Origin: Alphaproteobacteria bacterium
GTDB taxonomy: Bacteria; Pseudomonadota; Alphaproteobacteria; UBA6615
DNA length: 64,000 nt
Direction: 5' to 3'
Assembly: GCA_009691025.1 (NCBI GenBank)
Contig: SHWB01000005.1
Location: forward strand, 1 to 64,000
Part shown: positions 28,448-38,288 of the stretch, one piece after another
Layout: every line of letters begins with the position of its first letter
How positions within the stretch are numbered: position 1 is the stretch's first letter
The notes under the pieces: model-generated
The model's database searches: none
Seen by the model: the letters and a program-made list of their open reading frames with translations, nothing else
What the model was told of the DNA's origin: nothing
Position numbers and translations under genes: made by a program

Positions 28448-29265
28448 TCCGCCGCCCTCGGACACGGCAGCCCCCCGTCGAGCCAGGCGCGGAAGCCATC
28501 CTCGGTGCGCGCCATCTCGACGTAGCGGCGCAGGGCGGCGTCGTCGGGCCCGTAGAGCCGGCGCAGCCCCAACGGCTTCATGCCGTGGCGCGCTTCCGCG
28601 ATTGCAGTGACGTAGAGCGCCGGGATGGTGCCGGCGGCGGTTGCATCGTCGGCGAGCAGGTCGTATTCGACGATCTCCTCGACAGTTACCAGCGTCTGCC
28701 GCGCGGCATGCGCCATCAGCATCAGTTCGCGCCGCACGCCGATCCATACATTGCCGGCGCGGTCCGCCTTCGCGGCATGGAACAGGGCGATGTCCGGTCG
28801 GATGGCGCGGATCATCAGGATGGGGTCGTCGTCGGCGAAGGGATTGGCTCCAAGCTTCCAGTCGTCGCGGTGGACAGCGAGGTCGGAGCCGATGATGCCG
28901 CGCAGCGGCATGAAGGGAAGGCCCTTCTCGGCCGCCTGCAGCCCGGCATGGATGGCCGGGCAGGTGCCGTCGATCATGCGGATGGCGCCGGCCTTCATGG
29001 CGGCGGTGAAACGCGGCGCCGGGCCGTACTCGCCTATGGTCACGGCGGCCGCCTCGATGGTTACCACGCAGCCGGCGCCGACTAGCCAGTCGCCCTGGAA
29101 GCCGGTCGACGGCACGCCGACGAGGTGCAGTCCGCGCACGCCGCGCGCGATCAACGCCAGCGTCGCCGCTAGCGCCACGCCGCTGAAGTCCGGCGGCACG
29201 GCAACCACGGCGCCGTCCGGCACGCGGGCGGCGAGGGCGTCGAGGGTGAGAATCTGCGGGGCCAT
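28444..29265 (-). CDS. CoA-transferase family I, alpha subunit
   Basis: The 273-aa partner of the subunit encoded just downstream contains GVPSTGFQGDWLVGAGCV, PAIHAGLQAAEKGLPFMP and DIALFHAAKADRAGNVW, matching GctA/IpdA-type subunits. The start at 29265 (MAPQILTLDALA) begins at the family N-terminus; the longer track ORF 28444-30285 is a frame shared with antisense of the LLM gene and is not real. It acts as a heteromer with the beta subunit in the cytoplasm. Confidence 0.86.
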   Translation of the reverse strand: MAPQILTLDALAARVPDGAVVAVPPDFSGVALAATLALIARGVRGLHLVGVPSTGFQGDWLVGAGCVVTIEAAAVTIGEYGPAPRFTAAMKAGAIRMIDGTCPAIHAGLQAAEKGLPFMPLRGIIGSDLAVHRDDWKLGANPFADDDPILMIRAIRPDIALFHAAKADRAGNVWIGVRRELMLMAHAARQTLVTVEEIVEYDLLADDATAAGTIPALYVTAIAEARHGMKPLGLRRLYGPDDAALRRYVEMARTEDGFRAWLDGGLPCPRAAE

Positions 29266-29336
29266 GGCGGCAATTCCCTGTCCCGCGCCCGACGCGGGAC
29301 TCCACCACATCACAATCGCCGGGCTTTGGGAACGTG

Positions 29337-30404
29337 CTACTGCGCGGCGGCGGCGGAGCCCTGTGCGGCCAGCGCCTTCTGCACGGCAGGGATGACGTTG
29401 GCGCCGAAGCGGTCTATCGAGCGCATGATCTCGGCGTGGCTCATGCCGCCCATCGACATGATGAAGCCGAAATGGTGCGGTCGCGTCGCCTCGATCTCGG
29501 CAAGGATCTTGTCGACCACTTCCGATACGCTGCCGATCGGGTTGCGCCGCGCGATTTCCTCGGGTCTGGCCTCGCCTTCGAAGGGCTCCTCGGGCAGGAA
29601 GGCACTGTCGAGCGAAGTTTGGCCCTTGCGCAGGAAGCGCGACAGGCGGAGCTGGTACTGGGCGTTGTCGGCGAAGCGCAGCGCCTCGGCCCGGTCGTCG
29701 GTGACATAGCCGAATCGCAGCACGCCGTACTGCATGGCGGCCGCCGGGCGGCCGGCCTCGCGCCATGCCGACTCGAAATGCCCGCGCACATCGGCCAGCA
29801 CCTTGATCGGCATGCCGAAGCCGGAGGAGAACAGCGGATAGCCATGACGGGCGGCGATGGCGCAGGATTCCTGGCTGTTGCCAGCCAGCCAGATAGCCGG
29901 ACCGTCCTTGCGATAGGCCGGCACCGACAGTTCGGTGCGCGGCAGGGTGAAGTGCTTGCCATGGTACTCGACGACGCCGTCGGCGAAGGCACGGTCGAGG
30001 ATGTCTAGCATCTCGTCGGTGCGCTCGCGCGCATGTTCGAGGTCGACGCCGAAACGCGCCAGCTCGTGCGCCTGGTAGCCCGAGCCGACGCCCAACACGA
30101 GACGGCCCTCGCAGAGCTGGTCGGTATAGGCGACCTCGCCGACGAATCGCGCCGGCTCGTAGAGGCAGCCGAGCACGACGCCGCTGCCGAGCCGTATGCA
30201 GCGGGTGACGGCGGCGCAATGCGCGATCATCAGCAGCGGCGAGGGCGTCAGCGAATAATTGGAATAATGGTGCTCGGCGAACCACGAAATGCCGAATCCG
30301 GCCTGCTCGGCCTGTTGCGTCTGGCGCGCCGCATCGCGGATCACGGCACCGGGGTCCTGGTTGCGACCGCGGCGGTTGACGAGGTTGAAGATGCCGAAAT
30401 TCAT
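29337..30404 (-). CDS. LLM-class flavin-dependent oxidoreductase (intact paralogue)
   Basis: The 355-aa luciferase-like monooxygenase starts at ATG with GGAGGAG upstream (MNFGIFNLVNRRGRNQD). It shares WFAEHHYSNYSLTPSP, LVLGVGSGYQAHELARFG and AIWLAGNSQESCAIAAR with the gene at 19536. It probably uses FMNH2 or F420H2 to oxygenate a small organic substrate. It is exactly the same length as its interrupted sister and serves as an internal control for the meaning of its stop codons. It ends in TAG. Confidence 0.9.
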   Translation of the reverse strand: MNFGIFNLVNRRGRNQDPGAVIRDAARQTQQAEQAGFGISWFAEHHYSNYSLTPSPLLMIAHCAAVTRCIRLGSGVVLGCLYEPARFVGEVAYTDQLCEGRLVLGVGSGYQAHELARFGVDLEHARERTDEMLDILDRAFADGVVEYHGKHFTLPRTELSVPAYRKDGPAIWLAGNSQESCAIAARHGYPLFSSGFGMPIKVLADVRGHFESAWREAGRPAAAMQYGVLRFGYVTDDRAEALRFADNAQYQLRLSRFLRKGQTSLDSAFLPEEPFEGEARPEEIARRNPIGSVSEVVDKILAEIEATRPHHFGFIMSMGGMSHAEIMRSIDRFGANVIPAVQKALAAQGSAAAAQ

Positions 30405-30426
30405 GAAAACTCCTCCGGGCCTCGCC

Positions 30427-31482
30427 CTACGGGATGACGCGCATGTCGCGGATGCGCTGCAGCTGCCGCGTCATCGTCTTCTCGGTGTCCTGCCAGCGGT
30501 TCCAGCCGGCACGCCGAGCAGCGCCCATATGCGCCATCTGGTCGTATTCGGCGCCCAGCGCGAAGTCGAGATAGGCGAAATTGGCCAGCTCCGACAGCTT
30601 CAGGGGGCGCAGGCCATGGCGCGCGACGATCTCGTCCCAGACCGGCGCCTTGTCGGCCATCATCTCGGCGAGCCGCATCGTGCGCAGCGGCCCGACCTCC
30701 ATGCCGAAGAAATCCGCCAGCGTCGGCCAGACGTTCGACCAGCGCAGGATGTCGCCATTGGTCATGTTGAAGGGCTGGTCGGCGGCATTCGGGTCGGTTG
30801 CCGCCCATTCCATCGCCTCGGCCAGCAGGTCGACGTCGATCATGTTGTAGATGGCGGTAAAATTGCCGGGCTTGCCAGGGAAGGACAGCGGAAGGCCGAG
30901 CTGCTTGCTGATCACGGCGTAGCAGGCGATGGCGTTCATCAGGTTTAGCGCGCCGCCGACGGCAAAGCCCCAGACGCCGTGCGGGCGCAGCACCGACCAG
31001 GTCCAAGCCTTGCCAGCGCGCCGCTCGACCAGCCAGTCCTGCTGGGCGTGGTAGAAGTTCGGGCCCATCGGGCGCTGGTCGTTCTCGCGCGTCGGGGTCG
31101 GGAAGGCGCCGATCGAGCTGCCGTACCATTTGTTGCCGAGCATCAGGTGGACGTGCTGTAGGTTCCTCGCGGCCGGTTCCAGTGCGTCCATCATGTTCGC
31201 CAGCATGGCGACGTTGGTCTCGACCTCGCCCTGGCGGGTAGGCCGCGGCGAGTATGCGCAGTAGAACACATGAGTTACATCGGCGAGGCCGCCGAGATTG
31301 GCCCGGCTGTCGGCCGGATCGAGCAGGTCGGCCGGCACGAGGCGTGCGCGGGTCTGGAAGTCGGGCCTGCGGCGGGCCAGGGCGACGAGATTCCAGGACG
31401 GGTCGCGCTCGAGCCGCTCGAGCAGGCAGCGCCCGGTGATGCCTAGTGCGCCGGCGACCAGCGCGGTGCGGCGCGCGGTCAT
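30427..31482 (-). CDS. PRISE-type (progesterone 5-beta-reductase/iridoid synthase-like) enone reductase, copy 1
   Basis: The 351-aa atypical SDR has cofactor motif AGALGITG, the PRISE-type LMLGNKWYG motif (equivalent of GxKxYxG with catalytic Lys and Tyr), PNFYHAQQDWL and WSVLRPHGVWGF. Such enzymes reduce activated C=C bonds of enones with NADPH. The ATG overlaps the TGA of copy 2 upstream. It stops at TAG, with the SD and ATG of the LLM gene right after, so here TAG must terminate. Confidence 0.83.
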   Translation of the reverse strand: MTARRTALVAGALGITGRCLLERLERDPSWNLVALARRRPDFQTRARLVPADLLDPADSRANLGGLADVTHVFYCAYSPRPTRQGEVETNVAMLANMMDALEPAARNLQHVHLMLGNKWYGSSIGAFPTPTRENDQRPMGPNFYHAQQDWLVERRAGKAWTWSVLRPHGVWGFAVGGALNLMNAIACYAVISKQLGLPLSFPGKPGNFTAIYNMIDVDLLAEAMEWAATDPNAADQPFNMTNGDILRWSNVWPTLADFFGMEVGPLRTMRLAEMMADKAPVWDEIVARHGLRPLKLSELANFAYLDFALGAEYDQMAHMGAARRAGWNRWQDTEKTMTRQLQRIRDMRVIP

Positions 31483-32531
31483 GGGATGATCCTCCGCTGG
31501 CGCAGCCGCGCGAGTTGGTCGGCGATCGCGAGCTGCGTGTCCATGAAGTCGTGGAAGCCGGCCGCGCGCAGCGTGTTGAGGTCCGAGAGCTGGTCGAAAT
31601 CGTTGGCCAGCGCGTAGTCGATCCAGTCCCACTGGACGAGGTTGGCAATGGTGTGCGGGACAAGGTCGTGGCGCGCGACAATGGTGGCCCAGACGCTTTC
31701 CTTGTCGGCCATCATCTCGTCCAGCCGCATCTGGCGGTGCGGCCCGGTCGGCATGTTGAAGAAGCGGGCGAGCACCGGCCAGAGCCGGTTCCAGCGTGTG
31801 TAGTCGCCGTTGGTGATGTTGAACGCCCGGTCAGCCGCCGCCGGCGCCGTCGCCGCCCACAGCGCAGCCCGGCCGAGCATGGCCGTATCGGTCATCTGCA
31901 TGGCACGGTCGTAGGTGCCCGGCTTGCCCGGCCAGGCCAGTGGCAGGCCCAACTCGCGCGACACCAGCGCAAAGACAGCGAGCCCGTTCATCAGGTTCAT
32001 GACGCTGCCGAGCGACGGGCCCCAGATGAGATGCGGGCGCAGGGCCGACCACTTCCAGCGCTTGCCGACGCGGCGCGCCTCCAGCCAGTCCTGCTGGTCG
32101 TAGTATAAGTTCGGCGGCATGTGGCGCGGATCGTCTTCGCGCGCCGGGTTACGATAGGGCCCGAGGTGGACGCCATACCACTTGGCGCCCTGCATAAGCT
32201 GGACATGCGCGAGCCCGGGCGCCGCATCCTCCAGCGACGATACGAGGTTCTTCAGCATGGCGAGGTTGGGGTCGACCTCGGCGCTCGTAGAGCCTTGCGG
32301 GGCATAGGCATTGTAGAAGACGTGCGTCACCTCGCTCAGCTTGCCGAGCGTAGCCTTGCATTCGGCCGGGTCGAGCAGATCGACCGCGACGGTGCGGGCC
32401 CGCGTCGGAAAATTGGGCACGCGTCGCGTCAGCGCGACGATCTCCCAGTCCGACTCCGCCTCGAGGCGTTCGACGATTGCCCGCCCGGCAATGCCTAGCG
32501 CGCCGGCGACGAGCGCGGTTCTGCGCGCCAT
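31479..32531 (-). CDS. PRISE-type (progesterone 5-beta-reductase/iridoid synthase-like) enone reductase, copy 2
   Basis: The 350-aa protein has AGALGIAG at the N-terminus, LMQGAKWYGVHLGPY for the active site, PNLYYDQQDWLEARR, and SALRPHLIWGPS. It is a diverged tandem duplicate of the downstream gene and is coupled to it by an ATGA overlap. It faces away from the coxL gene at 32702 across a 170-base intergenic region that should hold promoters for both. Substrate unknown, likely a terpenoid or steroid-like enone. Confidence 0.83.
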   Translation of the reverse strand: MARRTALVAGALGIAGRAIVERLEAESDWEIVALTRRVPNFPTRARTVAVDLLDPAECKATLGKLSEVTHVFYNAYAPQGSTSAEVDPNLAMLKNLVSSLEDAAPGLAHVQLMQGAKWYGVHLGPYRNPAREDDPRHMPPNLYYDQQDWLEARRVGKRWKWSALRPHLIWGPSLGSVMNLMNGLAVFALVSRELGLPLAWPGKPGTYDRAMQMTDTAMLGRAALWAATAPAAADRAFNITNGDYTRWNRLWPVLARFFNMPTGPHRQMRLDEMMADKESVWATIVARHDLVPHTIANLVQWDWIDYALANDFDQLSDLNTLRAAGFHDFMDTQLAIADQLARLRQRRIIP

Positions 32532-32701
32532 GCGTGGCGTCTCCCATTGTGCTGCGGCGCGAGCCTAGTCGCGCCCTGCCCACCGCGACAAGTCACCGTC
32601 GTGGGCCATATTTCGATCAGCGAAATACTTGCGCAGTCCGGCCTGGCCATGCCGCAATATGGAGCGGCGGGTCCGCGAAGAGTCCTGTCCGGGGAGGTTT
32701 C
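32532..32701. promoter_or_regulatory. Divergent intergenic region between PRISE pair and coxL
   Basis: These 170 bases separate oppositely transcribed operons. A less GC-rich part (GGCCATATTTCGATCAGCGAAATAC, with near-palindrome TTTCGatcaGCGAAA) lies at about 32,604-32,630 and could be an operator for a shared regulator. The SD for coxL is GGGGAGG at 32,689-32,697. No clear -35/-10 pair is visible. Confidence 0.35.
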
Positions 32702-35095
32702 ATGTCGTCGCACGCGCCGTCGCCGCCCGAGATCGCCGTTCTTGGACGCCCGAACAGCTATATCGGCCGCTCAGTGCCGCGGCCGAATGCCAGGCGGCTG
32801 GTCGCTGGGCGCGGCAAGTTCGTCGACGACATCCGCCTGCCGCGCATGGTGCATCTGGCCTTCGTGCGCTCGCCTTACGCGCATGCCCGCATCAGGAGCA
32901 TCGACACCAGGGCGGCCAAAGTTATGCCGGGCGTTGCCGCCGTCATCACGGCGCGCGAGCTCGTCGGCGTCATCGAGCCATGGGTCGGCGTGCTGACGCA
33001 CATGAAGGGCCTCAAATCGGCTCCGCAATACCCTCTGGCGCCGGAGCGGGCGACCTGGCAGGGCGAGGCCGTAGCGGCGGTGGCCGCCGCCAGTCGGGCG
33101 GAGGCCGAGGACGCGGCGGAGCTCGTCCTCGTCGACTGGGAGGAACTGCCGGCTGTCACCGATGCCGAGACGGCGCTCGATCCCAGCACACTCGTCATCC
33201 ATCCGGAACTCGGCGACAACCTCGCCTACGAGAACCGGCACGACATCGGCGACGTCGACGACGCCTTCCGCCGCGCCGCCGTCGTCGTCGAGCAGACCTT
33301 CCACTTCGCCCGCCACACCGGCACAACGCTGGAGCCGCGCTCGATCGTCGCCGACTGGAATCCCGACGAGTCCAAGCTTACCGTCCACATGTCGCACCAG
33401 GCCCCGCAGATGATGCAGGGCATCATGTCGAAGCACCTCGCCATTCCCGAGGCGTCGGTGCGCATCGTCTGCGGCGATGTTGGCGGCTCCTTCGGCCTCA
33501 AGGTCCACACCTATGCCGATGAGATGGCGGCCGCGGCCATTGCCCGCGTGCTGGCCCGACCGGTCAAGTTCGTCGCCGACCGCATCGAATCCTTCGCCAC
33601 CGACATTCATGCGCGCTCGCACCGCGTGAAGGGCCGCATGGGGCTGGGCCCTCTGGGCGAACTGATGGCGATCGAAATCGACGACATCACCGGCATCGGA
33701 CCCTACTCGGTCTATCCGCGCACCAGCGCGATGGAGGCGACGCAGGTCCTCAACTACACCGGCGGGCCCTACCGTTTCGCCAATTACCGGGCGCGCGTGC
33801 GGGTGGTGTTCCAGAACAAGACGCCGATGTGCCAGTACCGCGCCGTGGGCCATCCCATCGCCTTCACCGTCACCGACGGGCTACTGGAGGAGGGGGCACG
33901 GCGTCTCGGCCTCGATCCCGTCGAGGTGCGGCGGCGCAATCTCTTTCCCGACGACGCCTACCCGGCGCGCGGTGTCACCGGCCTCCTTTTCGAGGGCCTG
34001 TCGCATCATCGTTCGCTCGATCGGCTGGTCGAGATCTCGGCGCTCGACCGGCTGCGCAGCGAGCGCGACCGGCTGCGTGCGCTGGGCACGTATCGCGGCG
34101 TCGGCCTGTGCGCGATGATCGAGTTGACCAACCCGGGACCAGCGGCCTACGGCATCGGCGGCGCCCGAATTTCCTCGCAGGATGGTGCGGTGGCAAGGCT
34201 CGATGCATCTGGCGCGCTCGTCGTCGCCACCAGCGCCACGGAGCAAGGGCAGGGCGCCGAATCAGTCATCGCCCAGGTGGCGGCCACCGCCTTCGGCATT
34301 CCGATGGAACGGGTGCGTGTCGTCAGCGGCGACACCGACAACGTGCCGACCGGCGGTGGTACCTGGGGATCGCGCGCCGCCGGCATCGGCGGCGAGGCGA
34401 TGCTGCGCGCCTGCGTCGCGCTACGCCACAACGTGACGGAGATGGCCGGCGCGCTGCTGCAGGCGTCGCCCGAGACGCTCGACATCCGCGACGGCAGTGT
34501 CGTCGACGCGGCGACGGGTGTCGAGCGCATGCCGCTGTCGGAGGTCGCCCGCGTCGCCTTCTTCCGCCCCGACACGCTGCCAGAAGGCTATCAGATGCAC
34601 CTCATAGCCACGGCCAATTGGGTGCCGCGCAAATATCCGGTCGCCTTCACCAATGCCATGCATGCCTGCCATGTCGAGGTCGACACCGAGACGGGCGAGG
34701 TACGCGTGCTCGGCCACTGGGTGGTCGAGGATTGCGGCACGCCGATCAACCCGATGCTGGTGGAAGAGCAGGTGCGCGGCGGCGTCGTGCAGGGTCTCGG
34801 CGGCGCGCTGTTCGAGGAGTGCCGCTACGATGCGGCGGGCAATCTGCTCAACGCCAACATGGCCGACTACCTCGTGCCGATGGCGATGGAGATGCCCGAT
34901 ATCGGCGTCGGCCACAGCATCACGCCGACGAAGGAATCGGCGCTGGGGGCCAAAGGCGCGGGCGAGGCCGGCACCGGCGGGGCTCCGGCGGCTTTGCTGA
35001 ATGCCGTCAACGACGCGCTATCGCCGCTGGGCGTCCGTCTCGCTGCCATGCCAGTGACGCCCGAATCCGTCCTGCGCGCTCTGGGACGCTGCTAG
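32702..35095 (+). CDS. Molybdopterin-binding subunit, xanthine dehydrogenase/aldehyde oxidase family (CoxL-like)
   Basis: The 797-aa molybdenum hydroxylase catalytic subunit shares PNARRLVAGRGKFVDD, GDVGGSFGLKVH, QYRAVGHPIAF and LGAKGAGEAGTGGAP with the protein encoded at 16276-18657, of which it is a close paralogue. The start at 32702 (MSSHAPSPPE) has GGGGAGG upstream; the track start is 225 bases too early. Electron-transfer subunits are not present nearby, so it must use ones encoded elsewhere or be an orphan subunit. Confidence 0.9.
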   Translation: MSSHAPSPPEIAVLGRPNSYIGRSVPRPNARRLVAGRGKFVDDIRLPRMVHLAFVRSPYAHARIRSIDTRAAKVMPGVAAVITARELVGVIEPWVGVLTHMKGLKSAPQYPLAPERATWQGEAVAAVAAASRAEAEDAAELVLVDWEELPAVTDAETALDPSTLVIHPELGDNLAYENRHDIGDVDDAFRRAAVVVEQTFHFARHTGTTLEPRSIVADWNPDESKLTVHMSHQAPQMMQGIMSKHLAIPEASVRIVCGDVGGSFGLKVHTYADEMAAAAIARVLARPVKFVADRIESFATDIHARSHRVKGRMGLGPLGELMAIEIDDITGIGPYSVYPRTSAMEATQVLNYTGGPYRFANYRARVRVVFQNKTPMCQYRAVGHPIAFTVTDGLLEEGARRLGLDPVEVRRRNLFPDDAYPARGVTGLLFEGLSHHRSLDRLVEISALDRLRSERDRLRALGTYRGVGLCAMIELTNPGPAAYGIGGARISSQDGAVARLDASGALVVATSATEQGQGAESVIAQVAATAFGIPMERVRVVSGDTDNVPTGGGTWGSRAAGIGGEAMLRACVALRHNVTEMAGALLQASPETLDIRDGSVVDAATGVERMPLSEVARVAFFRPDTLPEGYQMHLIATANWVPRKYPVAFTNAMHACHVEVDTETGEVRVLGHWVVEDCGTPINPMLVEEQVRGGVVQGLGGALFEECRYDAAGNLLNANMADYLVPMAMEMPDIGVGHSITPTKESALGAKGAGEAGTGGAPAALLNAVNDALSPLGVRLAAMPVTPESVLRALGRC

Positions 35096-35172
35096 CGAAG
35101 CTCGACAATGCTGGTCGCCGGCGGGCGTGGCAGACTGCCGCCAAGGCCTGTGGAATATCAGGGCCATTCAGG

Positions 35173-36937
35173 ATGGTGCGCACGATGGACAGGGCAAGCA
35201 GAGAAATCCGGCGCGGCATGCGCATCGATTGGGACGTGCCGATCCCAATCGATGACGGCGTGGTCCTGCGCTACGACGTATACCGGCCGATTGCGGCTGG
35301 CCGTACCCCGTCATCCTGAGCTACGGTCCCTACGGCAAGTGGCAGCATTTCGAGGACGGCTATCCGGCACAGTGGAGCGACATGATTGCCAGATTCCCCG
35401 AGGTCGCTTCCGACACCTCCAATGACTTCCATAACTGGGAACTGGTCGACCCCGAGAAATGGGTACCGGACGATTACGCGGTGGTGCGTGTCGACTCGCT
35501 TGGCGCCGGCCGTTATCCTGGCGTCACCGACATCTGGTCGGCGCGCTAAGCACGCGATTTACACCGCTGCATCGAATGGGTCGGGGTGCAGGACTGGTCC
35601 TCGGGTAAGGTCGGCCTCAACGGCATTTCCTATTTCGCCGAGAACCAGTGGCAGGTGGCCGCGCTGCGGCCGAAGCATCTCGCCGCCATCTGTATCTGGG
35701 AGGTAGCAACCGATTTCAACCGCGACATGGGCCATCACGGCGGCATATTCTGCAACGGCTTCTGCGTCAACTGGCTGCCCCGCCAGGTCTATTCCGTCCA
35801 GAACGGCCGCGGCGCCAACGGACCGAAGAGTCGCATGAACGGCGGCTGGGTCGGCGGCGACGTTACGCTGTCGAAGGAGGAGCTGGCGGCCAACCGCAAG
35901 GATTTCGGCAGCGATGCGCGCCGCCACAAGCTGGCGATCGACAAATACTGGACTTCGCGCACGCCCGACTGGTCGAAGATCAGGGCGCCGCTTCTGTCGA
36001 CCGACAACTGGGGCGGCCACGGGCTGCACACGCGCGGCAATTTCTAGGGCTGGCTCGCCGCCGGTATAGCTGAGAAGTACCTTGAAGTTCACGGCGATCT
36101 GCACTGGACGCATTTCTACACGAATTTAAGGCTGCGCCTGCGGAAGAGTTTCTTCGGCCATTACTTGAAGGGCGAAAGGACGGGTTGGGAGAAGCAGCCG
36201 CGCGTCTTCCTGCATGTGCGCCCTCCGGGCGAGAAATTCGTCGAGAGAGCGGAGAAAGAGTGGCCGCTGGCGCGTACCGAATGGACGAAGATGTATCTCT
36301 ATCCCGAGGGTGCAACACTGGCGGCGAAGGCGCCGCGCAAGGCGGCTGCGGTCGCCTATCGCGGAGGCGGTGACGGCGGCACCTTCCTCACGCCGCCGAT
36401 GAAGGCGTCAACGTAGGTGACCGGGCCGGTCGCGGCAAAGCTGTTCGTCTCCTCGACGACCGAGGACACCGACCTGTTTCTCGTGCTGCGCGTCTTCGCG
36501 CCGGACATGAAGGAGGCCACCTTCATCTGTGCCATCGATCCCCACCAGCCGGTCTCGCTCGGCTGGCTGCGCGCCTCGCACCGTCGCCTCGATGCGAAGA
36601 AATCGATGCCGTACCGACCTTGGCACACCCACGACAAGGTCGAGCAGCTGAGCCCCAGCCAAGTCTACGAACGCGACATCGAGATCTTGCCGACTTCGGT
36701 CGTCGTGCCGGAGGGCTACCGCCTCGGCCTGTTGGTGCGCGGGCGCGACTACGTCTGCCCCGGGGATCCCTCGACCATGTACGGCGAGGGGAGCGAGCCC
36801 ATGACCGGCGTCGGCTCGTTCCGACACGACGATCCGCAGGACCGCCCGCCGTCTTCCATGACAGCGAGGAGACGCTGCATGCCGGGCCGGACCGGCAGGC
36901 CTTCCTGCTGTTGCCGGTCATCCCGACGGGCAAGTAG
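35173..36937 (+). pseudogene. CocE/NonD-family hydrolase (X-Pro dipeptidyl-peptidase-like), at least four in-frame stops and several frameshifts
   Basis: Joined across frames this is a full CocE-type hydrolase of about 585 aa: an N-terminal a/b-hydrolase part (IDDGVVLRYDVYRPIA, YGPYGKWQHFEDG, catalytic-Ser segment CxGIS replaced by LNGISYFAENQW), YLEVHGDLHWTHFY, then the jelly-roll C-terminal domain (VTGPVAAKLFVSSTTEDTD). Breaks: deletion near 35,307, TAA 35547-49 (SAR*ARD), TAG 36045-47 (RGNF*GW), TAA-type disruption with shifted bases near 36,126, TAG 36414-16 (ST*VTGP) and a frameshift near 36,845. Relatives have Glu at the stop positions. In NGISY the nucleophile Ser remains. Confidence 0.72.
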
Positions 36938-37091
36938 GGCGCCGGCAGGAAAATTTGCGTCAGGTTCAAAACAAATCCGGGGCCGCTGGAGGAAGCCAGC
37001 CAGGAAGAGCCAGTTTGCCGCCGCGCACCGCGGAAGGCCGATTTACGGCCCGGCGGTGCCCGGCGCGAGAGACGACAGGGGAGGACGGTCC

Positions 37092-38096
37092 GTGAAGGTC
37101 ATTCCGGCGAAACCGCTCGAGAAGAACGTGACGATCGAGAAGATTCTCGAGATGCGCGACAAGGTGAAGAACTGGGGCAAGTGGGGCCCCGACGACCAGA
37201 TCGGCACGATGAACTATATCGGCCCGAAGGAAATCCTTGCCGCGCGCGGCTGCATCCGCAAGGGCGCGGTGTTCGGCCTAGGCCTGCCCTTCGACGCCAA
37301 CGGCCCGCAATTCGGCGATATCGGCCGCTTCAACCCGATCCACCTGATGCTGGCGACCGGCACCGACGCCGTGGCCGGCGTGCAGGATAATCGCCGCGGC
37401 GCCACCCAGCTGCCGACGCAGCTGTCGTGCCGCTACGCCGACGACATCGTCATCATGCCGTTGCAGTGCGTCACCCAGTGGGATGCGCTGTGCCACAACA
37501 TCGCCGTCGACAAGATCTGGAACGGCTACGACGCGCGTCTCGTCGATGCGACCGGTGCCAAGAAGAACGGCATCGAGAACATGCGCCATAAGATGGTCGG
37601 CCGCGGCGTGCTGCTCGACATTCCGCGCTGGCTTGGCGGCGACGTGCTGGCCGACGGCTACGGCATCTCCTGTTACGAGCTAGACCAGTGCGCCAGGGAC
37701 CATGGCGTCGAGATCCGGCGCGGCGATTTCGTCATCGTGCGCACCGGCCACATGGAGATCTGCCTCGCCGAGAAGACCTGGAAGGGCTACGCGGCAGGCG
37801 ATTCGCCGGGCATCCGCTTCGAGACTTCGGAGTGGTGCTGGAAGCGCGAGATCGCGGCCATCTGCACCTACACCTGGGGCTGCGAGGTTCGACCCAACGA
37901 GTCGATCGAAGCCTTCCAGCCCTGGCACTGGGTGGTGATCCCGATGATCGGCATCACCATGGGCGAGATTTTCTATGTCAAGGAACTGGCCTAGGATTGC
38001 GCGAAGGACGGCGTCTACGACTTCCTCTTCGCCGGCCCGCCGCGGCCGATCACTGGTGGCGCCGGCTCGCCGATCAATCCGCAGGCGGTGAAATAG
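37092..38096 (+). CDS. Cyclase family protein (kynurenine formamidase-like metal hydrolase) with one in-frame TAG
   Basis: It starts at GTG with GGGGAGGA upstream and is 334 codons with one TAG at 37992-94, in FYVKELA*DCAKDG; relatives read LAEDCAADG, so Glu is lost. The C-terminal 33 codons (YDFLFAGPPRPITG, then GSPINPQAVK) continue in the same frame to TAG. Family features include a His/Asp-rich metal site region (QWDALCHN) and RGVLLDI. Such proteins hydrolyse amide or lactone bonds. If the TAG terminates, the product lacks a conserved tail but keeps the metal site. Confidence 0.72.
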
Positions 38097-38288
38097 GCTC
38101 GTGCCGGAATCCCCGCCGCTCTTCCGGGAGCGGAGGGGGCAGGTGAGGCGGTACCGCCGTGGTCGGTCAGATTTTCCGCCCGGTGGTACGAATTGCCGAC
38201 CCGGGCCGTTTGCCGGTTGTGAGGGGCAATCCAGCCGGCTAAGCCAGCGGTGCCGAATAATGGCATCGCAGTCGACGGGGAGAGAACG

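Noticed and set aside
28444-30285. 613-aa ORF as one long CoA-transferase
   Set aside because: The first 340 codons are antisense-frame sequence within the LLM gene; the real subunit starts at 29265.
35325-35327. TGA near the start of CocE as Sec
   Set aside because: Inserting one base restores the family sequence YPVILSYGPYG, so it is an out-of-frame TGA after a deletion.
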